Source of the DNA: Arcticibacter sp041902385
GTDB lineage: Bacteria > Bacteroidota > Bacteroidia > Sphingobacteriales > Sphingobacteriaceae
Direction: 5' to 3'
Assembly (NCBI RefSeq): GCF_041902385.1
Contig: NZ_CP169244.1
Location: forward strand, 1,364,001-1,428,000
DNA: 64,000 nt
This document shows positions 1-7,216 of the stretch, piece by piece. Position 1 is the first letter of the stretch, and each line of letters opens with the position of its first letter. A program made the translations under genes and the position numbers. The notes beneath the pieces were generated by a model. That model saw only the letters and a program-made list of their open reading frames with translations. It did no database searches and was not told the DNA's origin.

Positions 1-1
1 A

Positions 2-160
2 GGACGTCGGGTCAGGCAGACGGAGGAGTTGGGCTTCAATGCAGATGCAAAAGAGGCTGCACTATTCGCGCTTCTGGCTAACGAAACAATCTGCGGATCA
101 GCCATCCGCTCTGGGGCAGGCCCCGCTGTCACCATGGGCAAGATATCCTTGCCCTTTTAA
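2..160 (+). CDS. anmK: Anhydro-N-acetylmuramic acid kinase, C-terminal end (partial)
   Basis: The frame is open from the left edge of the window and stops at TAA 158-160, giving the last 52 residues of a longer protein. The tail reads ...DAKEAALFALLANETICG...PAVTMGKISLPF. The block KEA-(L/F)-A-LANET followed by a terminal VTMGKIS is what I know from the C-terminus of Bacteroidota AnmK, the kinase that phosphorylates anhydro-MurNAc during cell-wall recycling in the cytoplasm. The catalytic part lies outside the window, so the identification rests on the tail alone. A strong hairpin terminator starts at the stop codon, which supports this being the true gene end. Confidence 0.68.
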   Translation, partial: GRRVRQTEELGFNADAKEAALFALLANETICGSAIRSGAGPAVTMGKISLPF

Positions 161-206
161 TAGAAAGAAAAAGCCGCTCTGGGGGCGGCTTTTTCTTTCT
201 ATTAAA
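159..206. terminator. Bidirectional hairpin terminator
   Basis: A near-perfect inverted repeat: AATAGAAAGAAAAAGCCGC pairs with GCGGCTTTTTCTTTCTATT around a short TCTGGGG-type loop. The A-rich and T-rich arms give a U-tract on both strands. It lies between the convergent anmK end (stop at 158-160) and the minus-strand barrel gene, whose stop codon (202-204) is inside the right arm, so it probably ends transcription from both sides. Confidence 0.85.
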
Positions 207-795
207 ATATCTTATACCCCAAACTCAGATGCCAGAGATTCTGCTTCTGGTCGTATTGTCCGCTCTTACTAACATTACTGATACCTGCTTCGTAGCGCAG
301 GTCGACAGTAAGGCTGCCGACATCTACACCAGCACCGAGCTGAGCTCCCCATGTCTGATTTTTATAGCCCCCAAAGTTCGTCACCTGGCCAAGGTCTTTC
401 TTCACGTCGTCCAGGATAAATGATACAACAGGACCGGCCATGAACCGGACATTAAGCTTATTGAAGCCTATTTTATTCCCGATCAGCACAGGCACATCCA
501 GCGTAGTGAACCGCACCTTTCCCTCTGTTTCAATTCCCGAGCTCTGATCTACATTGAACTTGCCGCCTTTTCCGGCAAGATAAGCCTCCGGCTGCACGTA
601 AAAGCCCGCTCCGCCCACTCTTGCCCAAAGGCCGAACTGGTAGCCCAGGCGGTTCTCTTCACCCGCAAAGTTGTCAGATTTCAAACTGGCCAGGTTAACC
701 CCGCCTTTTACTCCCAGATTGAACGACGGCAGCTGTGCATATGTTGCAAAACTAAAAGCAACAAAAAAACTACTTAGTAAAATGAACTTTTTCAT
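202..795 (-). CDS. PorT-family outer-membrane beta-barrel protein
   Basis: 197 residues. The N-terminus MKKFILLSSFFVAFSFATYAQ is a classical Sec signal peptide ending in AQ. The mature part opens with LPSFNLGVKGGVNLASLKSD, the typical 'GVKGGVN' opening of small Bacteroidota beta-barrels (PorT/outer_membrane_beta-barrel_2 type), and continues with alternating hydrophobic strands such as WARVGGAGFYVQPEAYL and VDLRYEAGISN. It ends in an aromatic-rich strand (LSLGYKIF), as expected for BAM-dependent insertion. Family members have no enzymatic motif and their precise role is usually unknown. It is monocistronic, with its own terminator, and is convergent with anmK. Confidence 0.85.
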   Translation of the reverse strand: MKKFILLSSFFVAFSFATYAQLPSFNLGVKGGVNLASLKSDNFAGEENRLGYQFGLWARVGGAGFYVQPEAYLAGKGGKFNVDQSSGIETEGKVRFTTLDVPVLIGNKIGFNKLNVRFMAGPVVSFILDDVKKDLGQVTNFGGYKNQTWGAQLGAGVDVGSLTVDLRYEAGISNVSKSGQYDQKQNLWHLSLGYKIF

Positions 796-963
796 ATTCT
801 ATTTTTCTTGAAAGTGATTTGTGTTTAAACTGCAAAGAACTTTTAACCTGCTTCCATCCCATTTTATGCATGGCGGGCTTAACGTTTTAACTCCAGCACC
901 TAAGCCGTAATGACAACAACATTTAACATATAAAAATGTTGCAGTTGACCCTGGCGCATTAAC

Positions 964-994
964 TTTTAACAAGACGACAAATTTTATAAATTTG
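964..994 (+). promoter_or_regulatory. Bacteroidota-type promoter (-33/-7) for the small CsbD-like gene
   Basis: TAAATTTG at 987-994 is an exact match to the Bacteroidota -7 consensus TAnnTTTG. A TTTT stretch at 964-967 lies at the expected -33 distance. The ATG follows 14 bases after the -7 box, giving a very short leader. This assignment is by consensus only. Confidence 0.5.
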
Positions 995-1008
995 TAACAA
1001 ATAACATT

Positions 1009-1224
1009 ATGGCAGAGATCACGATCAGCACATCCGACTGGGAAAGGCTAAGGCTCAAGATCAGGCGAAAATACAGAGAATTATCCGAAGAAGACCTTGC
1101 GTATAATCCTGGTGAAGAGGAGCAGCTTATTCAGCACCTCATGACCAGACTTAAGAGAAGCAGAGAATACGTTGTATTCACACTGCAGAAAGGTCTCGTC
1201 AATATTGAGAACAACCGGTTGTAA
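1009..1224 (+). CDS. Small CsbD-like stress protein
   Basis: 71 residues, acidic/basic and all-helical in appearance, no signal peptide. The pattern W-(x)-LR-x-KI-RRKYRELSEEDL-x-Y-PGEEEQLIQHLMTRLKRS resembles the CsbD/YjbJ pattern (W..lKG..k..wGkLteeDL..i.G....L...lq.r.G), small general-stress proteins of unknown biochemical role. The start is supported by a promoter-like -7 box just upstream and by the acceptable ATG at 1009. A hairpin terminator follows the stop, so it is transcribed alone. Alternative: an uncharacterised Bacteroidota-specific helical protein with only a chance resemblance to CsbD. Confidence 0.6.
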   Translation: MAEITISTSDWERLRLKIRRKYRELSEEDLAYNPGEEEQLIQHLMTRLKRSREYVVFTLQKGLVNIENNRL

Positions 1225-1227
1225 CAG

Positions 1228-1253
1228 AAGCTCCTCCAGGAGCTTTTCTTTTA
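1228..1253 (+). terminator. Rho-independent terminator
   Basis: AAGCTCC-TCCA-GGAGCTT hairpin immediately followed by TTCTTTT, starting 4 bases after the stop codon of the small CsbD-like gene. Confidence 0.75.
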
Positions 1254-1473
1254 TCCACCACTTTACCGAACCTGAAAAATAAAGCTTTATGTAATAATCT
1301 CAGTATCAACTGCTATATTTATATTCGTGGACCTGCCGCAACATTTATCATTACTGGTTAGAAAAACATTCAAGAGCAGCGTTCACAATGAGAGATGAAG
1401 GCGAAGCGATCTTATTGAGGCCTTTAAAAACGATTAATGATCTGAGTGGAGACAAATAGACCTCACGAAAAAT

Positions 1474-3198
1474 ATGTTTAAAACGAATAACTTTTTTACC
1501 AAAAAGAAACTGGCAGCTTTCTCTGCAATAGTTCTGCTGTCACTTGGCTTCAGTGATGACTATTTTCAAGCTTCAAAGAACCTCGACATATTTTCCGCCC
1601 TTTACAAGGAGTTAAACATCAACTATGTTGATGACATCAACTCCTCGAAGCTGATGCAGACCGGCGTTGATGCCATGCTGCAAAGTCTGGATCCGTACAC
1701 GGAGTTTGTTCCCGAATCGGAGATGGAAGACTACAAAATGAAGTATGTCAGTACACAATATGGAGGAATTGGGACAACGATTCAAAACCGGAACGGCCGT
1801 TTTATTGTCGCAGAAGCGTTTGAAGGCTTTCCGGCACAAAAGGCCGACATACGGGCAGGCGATGAAATAATAAAGATCAACGAAGTTCCCCTCAAAAACC
1901 GCCAGTATGAGCAGGTCAGCTCTATGTTAAAAGGCCCCAAGAGCACTCCCCTGAAAATCCTGATCAGCCGGCCGGGGGTGGCAGCACCTATCGAGAAGAC
2001 GCTCATGCGAGCCGAAATCATGCAGCCCAACGTATCCTACTGGGGCATGCTCGATAATAATATCGGATACATAAGGCTTGATAAGTTCCTGGAAAACTCA
2101 GGGAACGAAGTAAAAGATGCCCTGATCTCTATCCAGAAAAACAAACCGGCCGGACTTATTCTCGACCTTCGTTCAAATGGCGGAGGAATTCTTCAGGAGG
2201 CAGTGAAGATTGTTAATTTGTTTGTTCCCGCTAATACCAAGGTGGTCACACAGAAGGGGCGGGGAGCCGAAAAGAGTTATACGTATATGACTTATAACAG
2301 TCCGCTGGCTGCTAATCTGCCACTTGTCGTTTTGGTAAACAACCGATCGGCCTCAGCTTCAGAGATCGTGGCAGGCTCACTCCAGGACCTTGACCGCGCT
2401 GTCATAATCGGGCAGCGGAGCTTTGGCAAAGGCCTGGTCCAGCAAACGTTCAACCTCCCTTACAACAGCCTCGTTAAAGTGACAGTGGCCAAATATTATA
2501 CGCCCTCAGGAAGGTGCATACAGGCGCTCGACTATACCCACCGGACTGCAGAAGGCAACGTAGAAAAAGTTGCCGACTCTTTGATATCTGCATATAAAAC
2601 ACATAGTGGCCGAACGGTTTACGATGGCAGCGGCATATACCCCGACATTTTTATAAAGCCTGTAAAATACAGCCCCATCTCGCAGACCCTCGCAAGCAGG
2701 TACTACTTTTTTGACTATGCCACTCAGTACCGCAATCAAAAACCTAAAATCGCAGATCCCAAAAGCTTCCGTTTAACAGATGCTGAATACGCCCAATTTG
2801 TTAATTACCTGTCTGACAAAGATTACAACTATAACACCAGGACAGAAAAGCTGCTTAGTGATTTGAAGGCGGAAGCGGACAAGGAAAGCAAACTCGCTGA
2901 AATAAAGACCGAATATGAGGCTCTGAAAACAAAGGTAACTGTCAGCAAAAAGAATGACCTCGCCCAGTTCAAATCTGAGATCTCCCGCATACTCGAGAAT
3001 GAAATTGCATCCAGGTATTATTTCCAGAAGGGCCGGATCGAGCAGGCTTTTAAGCATGATGAAGAGATCAAAAGCGCGACTTCCATCCTGACGAACAGGT
3101 CAACTATTGCAGCCATCCTCCATGGAGAAGGCGCCTACAAGTCTATTGGTAAGCCCGCCGCAGGCTTTTCAGCCAGTGCAATCGATAAATCAGAGTAA
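1474..3198 (+). CDS. S41 C-terminal processing peptidase (CtpA/Prc-like)
   Basis: 574 residues. The N-terminus has a hydrophobic segment (LAAFSAIVLLSLGFSDDYF), so the enzyme is exported. A PDZ domain covers roughly residues 90-180 (GGIGTTIQNRNGRFIV, DIRAGDEIIKINEVPL). The S41 serine-peptidase core follows (GYIRLDKF, LILDLRSNGGG). In SASASEIVAG...RSFGKGLVQQ, the spacing to the E. coli Prc Ser/Lys/Gln triad points to Ser294, Lys319 and Gln323. The C-terminal ~180 residues are helical and charged, as in the long Bacteroidota CTPs. It is expected to trim C-termini of periplasmic substrates. The gene downstream starts 3 bases after the stop, indicating co-transcription. Confidence 0.9.
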   Translation: MFKTNNFFTKKKLAAFSAIVLLSLGFSDDYFQASKNLDIFSALYKELNINYVDDINSSKLMQTGVDAMLQSLDPYTEFVPESEMEDYKMKYVSTQYGGIGTTIQNRNGRFIVAEAFEGFPAQKADIRAGDEIIKINEVPLKNRQYEQVSSMLKGPKSTPLKILISRPGVAAPIEKTLMRAEIMQPNVSYWGMLDNNIGYIRLDKFLENSGNEVKDALISIQKNKPAGLILDLRSNGGGILQEAVKIVNLFVPANTKVVTQKGRGAEKSYTYMTYNSPLAANLPLVVLVNNRSASASEIVAGSLQDLDRAVIIGQRSFGKGLVQQTFNLPYNSLVKVTVAKYYTPSGRCIQALDYTHRTAEGNVEKVADSLISAYKTHSGRTVYDGSGIYPDIFIKPVKYSPISQTLASRYYFFDYATQYRNQKPKIADPKSFRLTDAEYAQFVNYLSDKDYNYNTRTEKLLSDLKAEADKESKLAEIKTEYEALKTKVTVSKKNDLAQFKSEISRILENEIASRYYFQKGRIEQAFKHDEEIKSATSILTNRSTIAAILHGEGAYKSIGKPAAGFSASAIDKSE

Positions 3199-3201
3199 TA
3201 C

Positions 3202-3558
3202 ATGAACATCGAAGAGTACAGAGATTATTGCCTGTCACTCCCTGAAGTAACAGAGGGCTTTCCATTCGGGGACGAGACCCTGGTAATGAAAGTGCGGGGG
3301 AAAGTGTTCACGCTCGCCTCCCTCGGTGCCGACTTTACCTTCAACGTCAAATGCGACCCGGAAAAAGCAATAGAATTACGGGAAACATTCTCAGAAGTTC
3401 TGCCCGGCTATCACATGAACAAAAAACACTGGAATACGATCATTCCAAATGGATCAGCTTCTGATGCCTTGCTAAGAGAGTGGATCCATGACTCTTACAA
3501 GCTCGTGGTCGCCAAACTTCCCCTTTCAGAACGCAAAACTCTGCTCTCAGCCTCATAA
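3202..3558 (+). CDS. MmcQ/YjbR family protein
   Basis: 118 residues. It starts MNIEEYRDYCLSLPEVTEGFPFGDETLVMKVRGKVF, the family's N-terminal pattern (helix, then 'PgvtE.fPFg.....kv.gKmFal'), followed by VKCDPEKAIELRETF, PGYHMNKKHWNTI and a C-terminal helix DSYKLVVAKLPLSER. The fold is a double-wing motif originally suggested to bind DNA; no biochemical role is established. It follows the S41 peptidase by 3 bases, so it is translated from the same message. No signal peptide; cytoplasmic. Confidence 0.88.
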   Translation: MNIEEYRDYCLSLPEVTEGFPFGDETLVMKVRGKVFTLASLGADFTFNVKCDPEKAIELRETFSEVLPGYHMNKKHWNTIIPNGSASDALLREWIHDSYKLVVAKLPLSERKTLLSAS

Positions 3559-3603
3559 GCCCCGCGCGGAGAAACTTCTCAGCATTCCTTTTGTTATAGG
3601 GGA

Positions 3604-4140
3604 ATGAAAAAACCAGTTCCTCTGATTGCTGCTGGAGCCCTTGTCATTGGAGCGGCAGCAATAGTGATCAAAAAACTACTTGAAGAACCTTTAGATACAG
3701 TCCAGCACGTCGACCTGGAAAGATACCTGGGGAGATGGTACGAAATAGCCGCCATACCACAGCGCTATGAAAAAGGCTGTACCTATACCACCGCCCACTA
3801 TTCCCTCAACCCTGATGGGTCTGTCCAGGTGAAGAACTCCTGCATAACTGAAGGTAAAGAACGAGTAGCGGTGGGTAAAGCTTTTATCACTGACCCTGTC
3901 AGCAAATCAAAGCTCGATGTTCAATTCTTCTGGCCCTTCAGAGGCAAATACTGGATCATCGACCTCGCTCCCGACTACAGCTATGCCCTGGTGGGTCACC
4001 CCGACAGAAAAAGCCTGTGGATCCTGAGCAGGAAACCATGGATGGAGAAAGAGACCTATAAAGATCTGCTGATCACGGCGATGAGCAAGGGATTTGACAT
4101 TTCAAAACTGAAAGTAACTCCGCAAAAATCGGGCGACTAA
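3604..4140 (+). CDS. Bacterial lipocalin (Blc-like)
   Basis: 178 residues. An N-terminal hydrophobic anchor (residues 5-25, IAAGALVIGAAAIVIKKLL) has no lipobox cysteine, so it is probably a transmembrane anchor rather than a lipoprotein signal. The lipocalin signature follows: VDLERYLGRWYEIAAIPQRYEKGC, then TYTTAHYSLNPDGSVQVKN and the Blc-type strands FFWPFRGKYWIIDLAPDYSYALVG and LWILSRKPWM. E. coli Blc is an outer-membrane lipoprotein that binds fatty acids and lysophospholipids. The anchored form seen here is common in Bacteroidota. It lies in the same direction as the YjbR-like gene, 45 bases downstream. Confidence 0.88.
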   Translation: MKKPVPLIAAGALVIGAAAIVIKKLLEEPLDTVQHVDLERYLGRWYEIAAIPQRYEKGCTYTTAHYSLNPDGSVQVKNSCITEGKERVAVGKAFITDPVSKSKLDVQFFWPFRGKYWIIDLAPDYSYALVGHPDRKSLWILSRKPWMEKETYKDLLITAMSKGFDISKLKVTPQKSGD

Positions 4141-4178
4141 AACATCAGGAACTACAGAATTCGCTAACTTCGCTGCCA

Positions 4179-5117
4179 ATGGCTCAAAAGGGATCAATTC
4201 TCAGCTGCATCGCAGTTGGCACTTCTGTCTTATTTCTTCTGCTTGCTGCCTCCTGCAACAGGCCCTCTCAAAAGGGTCGCAACATTCCCACATTTGACAG
4301 TGTGCTGGGGATGCAATACATCGAGACAGACCGTTATTTTACATCCGGTCTTTCTTTCAACCAGCAGGGCTATGAACTGGAGCCCAGCTGGAAAATGTAC
4401 CTCCTCTCTGATGACTCCCTCATGATCTATCATCCCCAGGCAAAAGTGTTCTACCACTACCCTATCTATCACGACCACGACTCGGTATTCAATATTGCCC
4501 GGCACTGGATGAGAGTTAAGCTCATTAGCAAAGACAGTCTTATTTTTCAGCTCCTGTCGGTGGAAGAAAAAGTGGTATCAAAAGAATTCTCCAATGCATT
4601 CATGAAGTTTTACTCCTATGAGTATCTGAAAAAGAAGAAGCTAAACCCGGAAGAAATGCGAAAGCCGTCCAGGGAGGATACTGTTTTCATCAAAGCGAAG
4701 TCAGAACGAGCCAACAGGAACCCGGCTAATCGCGACAGTGCATTCGCAGCCCGGACACCAGTAACATTAACCAGCACAGTGCCTGAAATAGCCGTTACAA
4801 AAGTAAAGGTCAAACTCGATCCCCATGATCTCCTTCACGTAAGTCCTGCCGACGAATACCTGTATCCTGAGTTTAATATTACCATTGATAAAGCCTATAA
4901 AGACTTCTCCTATAACTTCTCTGTCCTGGTTGACGACAAAGGGAATATGAGACTAGGAAAATTCCTGGTAAGTCCGGAGTTTGAGAAGTCGCGAAGAAGA
5001 GTGCTTGAGGGAATCATCGACGTTTACCTGAAACGTTTCCTCAGGGTGAGTCCCGGTACCACTCTGGGAATTCCTCACACCAGCGAAATCACGTTAAACA
5101 TAAAAGGTCGGCTCTGA
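4179..5117 (+). CDS. Hypothetical lipoprotein
   Basis: 312 residues. The signal sequence ends in LLLAASCNRP, a good lipobox with the cysteine at about residue 26, so the mature protein is a lipidated envelope protein. I do not recognise a family. The mature part has mixed beta character in its first half (VLGMQYIETDRYFTSGLSFN), a lysine-rich central linker around residues 150-190 (KKKKLNPEEMRKPSREDTVF, RANRNPANRDSAFAAR), and a C-terminal domain (FNITIDKAYKDFSYNFSVLV, LEGIIDVYLKRFLRVSPGTT). That domain could be a TonB-C-like or adhesin-like beta domain, but nothing diagnostic is visible. It is preceded by the lipocalin (gap 38 bases) and followed by a hairpin. Confidence 0.75.
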   Translation: MAQKGSILSCIAVGTSVLFLLLAASCNRPSQKGRNIPTFDSVLGMQYIETDRYFTSGLSFNQQGYELEPSWKMYLLSDDSLMIYHPQAKVFYHYPIYHDHDSVFNIARHWMRVKLISKDSLIFQLLSVEEKVVSKEFSNAFMKFYSYEYLKKKKLNPEEMRKPSREDTVFIKAKSERANRNPANRDSAFAARTPVTLTSTVPEIAVTKVKVKLDPHDLLHVSPADEYLYPEFNITIDKAYKDFSYNFSVLVDDKGNMRLGKFLVSPEFEKSRRRVLEGIIDVYLKRFLRVSPGTTLGIPHTSEITLNIKGRL

Positions 5118-5136
5118 ACGAGCCGAATTCCTTTCT
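5108..5136 (+). terminator. Probable hairpin terminator after the lipoprotein gene
   Basis: TCGGCTC (5108-5114) pairs with GAGCCGA (5120-5126) across the stop codon, followed by a pyrimidine-rich ATTCCTTTCT tract. The U-tract is imperfect, so termination may be partial. Confidence 0.45.
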
Positions 5137-5269
5137 AAACCATATCCGGTAGTCGCGGTATTCTTTCCGTTTTGGCAACCGACCCTTCCATTTTGAAAAG
5201 GTCAGACCGGCTTCCCGCTGCAACCAAAAAAGCCACAACACTCATAATCAGCAGGAAACAATAAGTCAT
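5135..5269 (-). CDS. Possible 44-residue single-pass membrane peptide
   Basis: An ATG-initiated minus-strand frame between the lipoprotein gene and the kdp genes. It encodes one hydrophobic span (CFLLIMSVVAFLVAAG, residues 4-19) followed by a charged tail (SRSDLFKMEGSVAKTERIPR). The composition is protein-like: one membrane span with positive charges after it. No homologue is recognised and there is no clear promoter. The same 200 bases could instead be a structured leader of the kdp operon. Confidence 0.25.
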   Translation of the reverse strand: MTYCFLLIMSVVAFLVAAGSRSDLFKMEGSVAKTERIPRLPDMV

Positions 5270-5315
5270 CAATCATTGGCATCCCCATTGCCATCGCTCC
5301 TGCAAAAAACATCTT

Positions 5316-5396
5316 ATGATTCTTTTACTGTTGCTCGCCCTGCTCGTATGCATGTGGCTTTTCTTTAAATCGGTTGACTGGTTCGAAAAAATTTAA
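5316..5396 (+). CDS. 26-residue single-span micro-ORF at the head of the kdp operon
   Basis: MILLLLLALLVCMWLFFKSV followed by DWFEKI: one transmembrane helix and a short acidic/aromatic C-terminus. It stops 3 bases before the kdpF start and is in the same direction as kdpFABC, so it is probably translated with them. Its size and topology parallel KdpF, the small stabilising subunit of the K+-ATPase, but its sequence differs from the KdpF gene that follows. I recall similar short ORFs ahead of kdpF in related bacteria but cannot name a family. A second, paralogous or lineage-specific small subunit is a reasonable guess. Confidence 0.55.
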   Translation: MILLLLLALLVCMWLFFKSVDWFEKI

Positions 5397-5399
5397 ACA

Positions 5400-5477
5400 A
5401 TGACAGCATTATTCATCATCGCAATTGCAGTATTCGTCTATATGATCTACGTACTGCTCAAACCTGAAAAATTCTAA
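5400..5477 (+). CDS. kdpF: KdpF small subunit of the K+-transporting ATPase
   Basis: 25 residues: MTALFIIAIAVFVYMIYVLL then KPEKF. One transmembrane helix ending in the 'Y.LL.PEkF' tail that is characteristic of KdpF. In E. coli, KdpF sits in the membrane and stabilises the KdpABC complex. It starts 3 bases after the preceding micro-ORF stop and ends 8 bases before kdpA, the canonical kdpFABC order. Confidence 0.85.
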   Translation: MTALFIIAIAVFVYMIYVLLKPEKF

Positions 5478-5485
5478 TAACAGAC

Positions 5486-7204
5486 ATGAATACAGAACTA
5501 CTTGGTATCATTGCAACGTATGCGGTAACGCTGATCCTTGCAATACCTCTCGGGAAATATCTGGCAAAGGTCTTCGCCGGAGAAAAGGTGTGGACCGACT
5601 TCCTATCCCCTATTGAAAGCGGAATTTACAAGCTGTCGGGGATTAACTCCAAAGAACAGATGAACTGGAAACAGCATATGAAAGCGATGCTGACCATCAA
5701 TTCTGTCTGGCTGGTTTACGGCTTCTTCGCCCTGATCTATCAGGACAAGCTGCCCTTAAATCCCGATGGAAATCCCGGCATGAGCCCCGACCTGTCCTTC
5801 AATACCATCATCAGCTTCGTGGTAAACTGCAACCTTCAGCATTACTCCGGCGAAACAGGGCTGACCTATCTGACGCAGCACTTCGTGATCATGTTCCTTC
5901 AGTTCACCAGTGCCGCTACAGGTATTGCCTCTGCAGTGGTGGTATTTAAAGCGTTCCGGGAAAAGAGCGTCACAACTCTCGGTAATTTCTGGGAGTTTTT
6001 TGTGAAGTCCATCACGCGCCTGCTTCTTCCGCTTTCATTCATAGTGGCGCTGATCCTTGCATTCAACGGAACCCCGGCCTCCTACGAGGGTAAAGATCAG
6101 TACGTTTCACTACAGGGAGATACAGTAGCCGTGTCAAGAGGTCCGGCGGCGCAGATGATCGCCATCAAACATCTGGGCACAAACGGCGGGGGATGGTTTG
6201 GAGTGAACTCCTCCCATCCTCTTGAAAATCCGAACTACCTCACCAACATGGTCGAGTTGATTTCCCAGGTAATTATTCCTATCGCGATGGTCATCGCTTT
6301 CGGATACTATATACGCAAGAAAAAGCTGGGCTGGATCATCTTCGGAGTGATGACCCTCGGTATGCTCCTGCTTGTGATCCCTACAGTCATCAGTGAGACG
6401 GGCGGGAACCCGGCGATCTCTAAAATGGGCATCCCACAACCATCGGGTGCTATGGAAGGCAAAGAAGTACGCTTCGGCCCGATGGCCTCTGCCTACTGGA
6501 GCACGGTTACGACCATCATTTCTACCGGATCTGTAAACAGTATGCACGATAGCACGATGCCCTTAACAGGGCTCTGGCAGATGCTTGCCATGATGATCAA
6601 CTCCTTTTACGGCGGTTGCGGAGTTGGCATCCTCAATTATCTGGTCTATCTCATTATCGCTGTTTTCATTTCCGGACTGATGGTGGGCCGTACGCCTGAG
6701 TTTCTCGGCCATAAAGTTGAGGCAAGAGAAGTGAAGATAGCCGCCCTGATCACCCTGCTCAGCCCCTTACTGATAATGGCCGGCACGGCACTGGCCTGCT
6801 TCGTCAGCACAAACTACGGAAGTGCCGACTGGGCAGTAAAACCGGCTAACTGGCTAAATAACCCGGGCTTCCACGGCTTTTCAGAAATGCTGTACGAAAT
6901 GACCTCTTCGAACGCAAACAACGGTTCAGGGTTCGAGGGCCTGGGTGATAATAACATTTTCTGGAACTTGTCCACCGGCTTTGTCCTGATACTCGGCCGC
7001 TTCCTCCCCATCATCGGACCGGTAGCAATAGCGGGACTTCTTGGGCAGAAAAAGTACGTCCCCGAATCCGCAGGCACGCTGCGTACTGATACCGGCACTT
7101 TTGGTGTCATGACCCTCGCAGTGATCATCGTCCTTAACGCACTATCCTATTTCCCTGCCCTGGCCCTGGGCCCTATCGCAGAATACTTTTCAATGCTTAA
7201 GTAG
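5486..7204 (+). CDS. kdpA: K+-transporting ATPase subunit A (KdpA)
   Basis: 572 residues, close to the usual ~560. Multi-pass membrane protein that binds and translocates K+. The four selectivity-filter-like loops are visible, including FVVNCNLQHYSGE, HLGTNGGGWFGVNSSHPLENP, the region around MINSFYGGCGVGI and SSNANNGSGFEGL. The last three match the KdpA patterns TNGGG, GG.G.G and .NNGS.F.G. It is followed after 12 bases by kdpB. In other bacteria the operon is induced by K+ limitation; the candidate sensor proteins are encoded downstream. Confidence 0.97.
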   Translation: MNTELLGIIATYAVTLILAIPLGKYLAKVFAGEKVWTDFLSPIESGIYKLSGINSKEQMNWKQHMKAMLTINSVWLVYGFFALIYQDKLPLNPDGNPGMSPDLSFNTIISFVVNCNLQHYSGETGLTYLTQHFVIMFLQFTSAATGIASAVVVFKAFREKSVTTLGNFWEFFVKSITRLLLPLSFIVALILAFNGTPASYEGKDQYVSLQGDTVAVSRGPAAQMIAIKHLGTNGGGWFGVNSSHPLENPNYLTNMVELISQVIIPIAMVIAFGYYIRKKKLGWIIFGVMTLGMLLLVIPTVISETGGNPAISKMGIPQPSGAMEGKEVRFGPMASAYWSTVTTIISTGSVNSMHDSTMPLTGLWQMLAMMINSFYGGCGVGILNYLVYLIIAVFISGLMVGRTPEFLGHKVEAREVKIAALITLLSPLLIMAGTALACFVSTNYGSADWAVKPANWLNNPGFHGFSEMLYEMTSSNANNGSGFEGLGDNNIFWNLSTGFVLILGRFLPIIGPVAIAGLLGQKKYVPESAGTLRTDTGTFGVMTLAVIIVLNALSYFPALALGPIAEYFSMLK

Positions 7205-7216
7205 CTCATTACGACA

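Noticed and set aside
6134..6547. 137-residue antisense ORF inside kdpA
   Set aside because: Arg/His-rich composition and full overlap with a clear kdpA gene.
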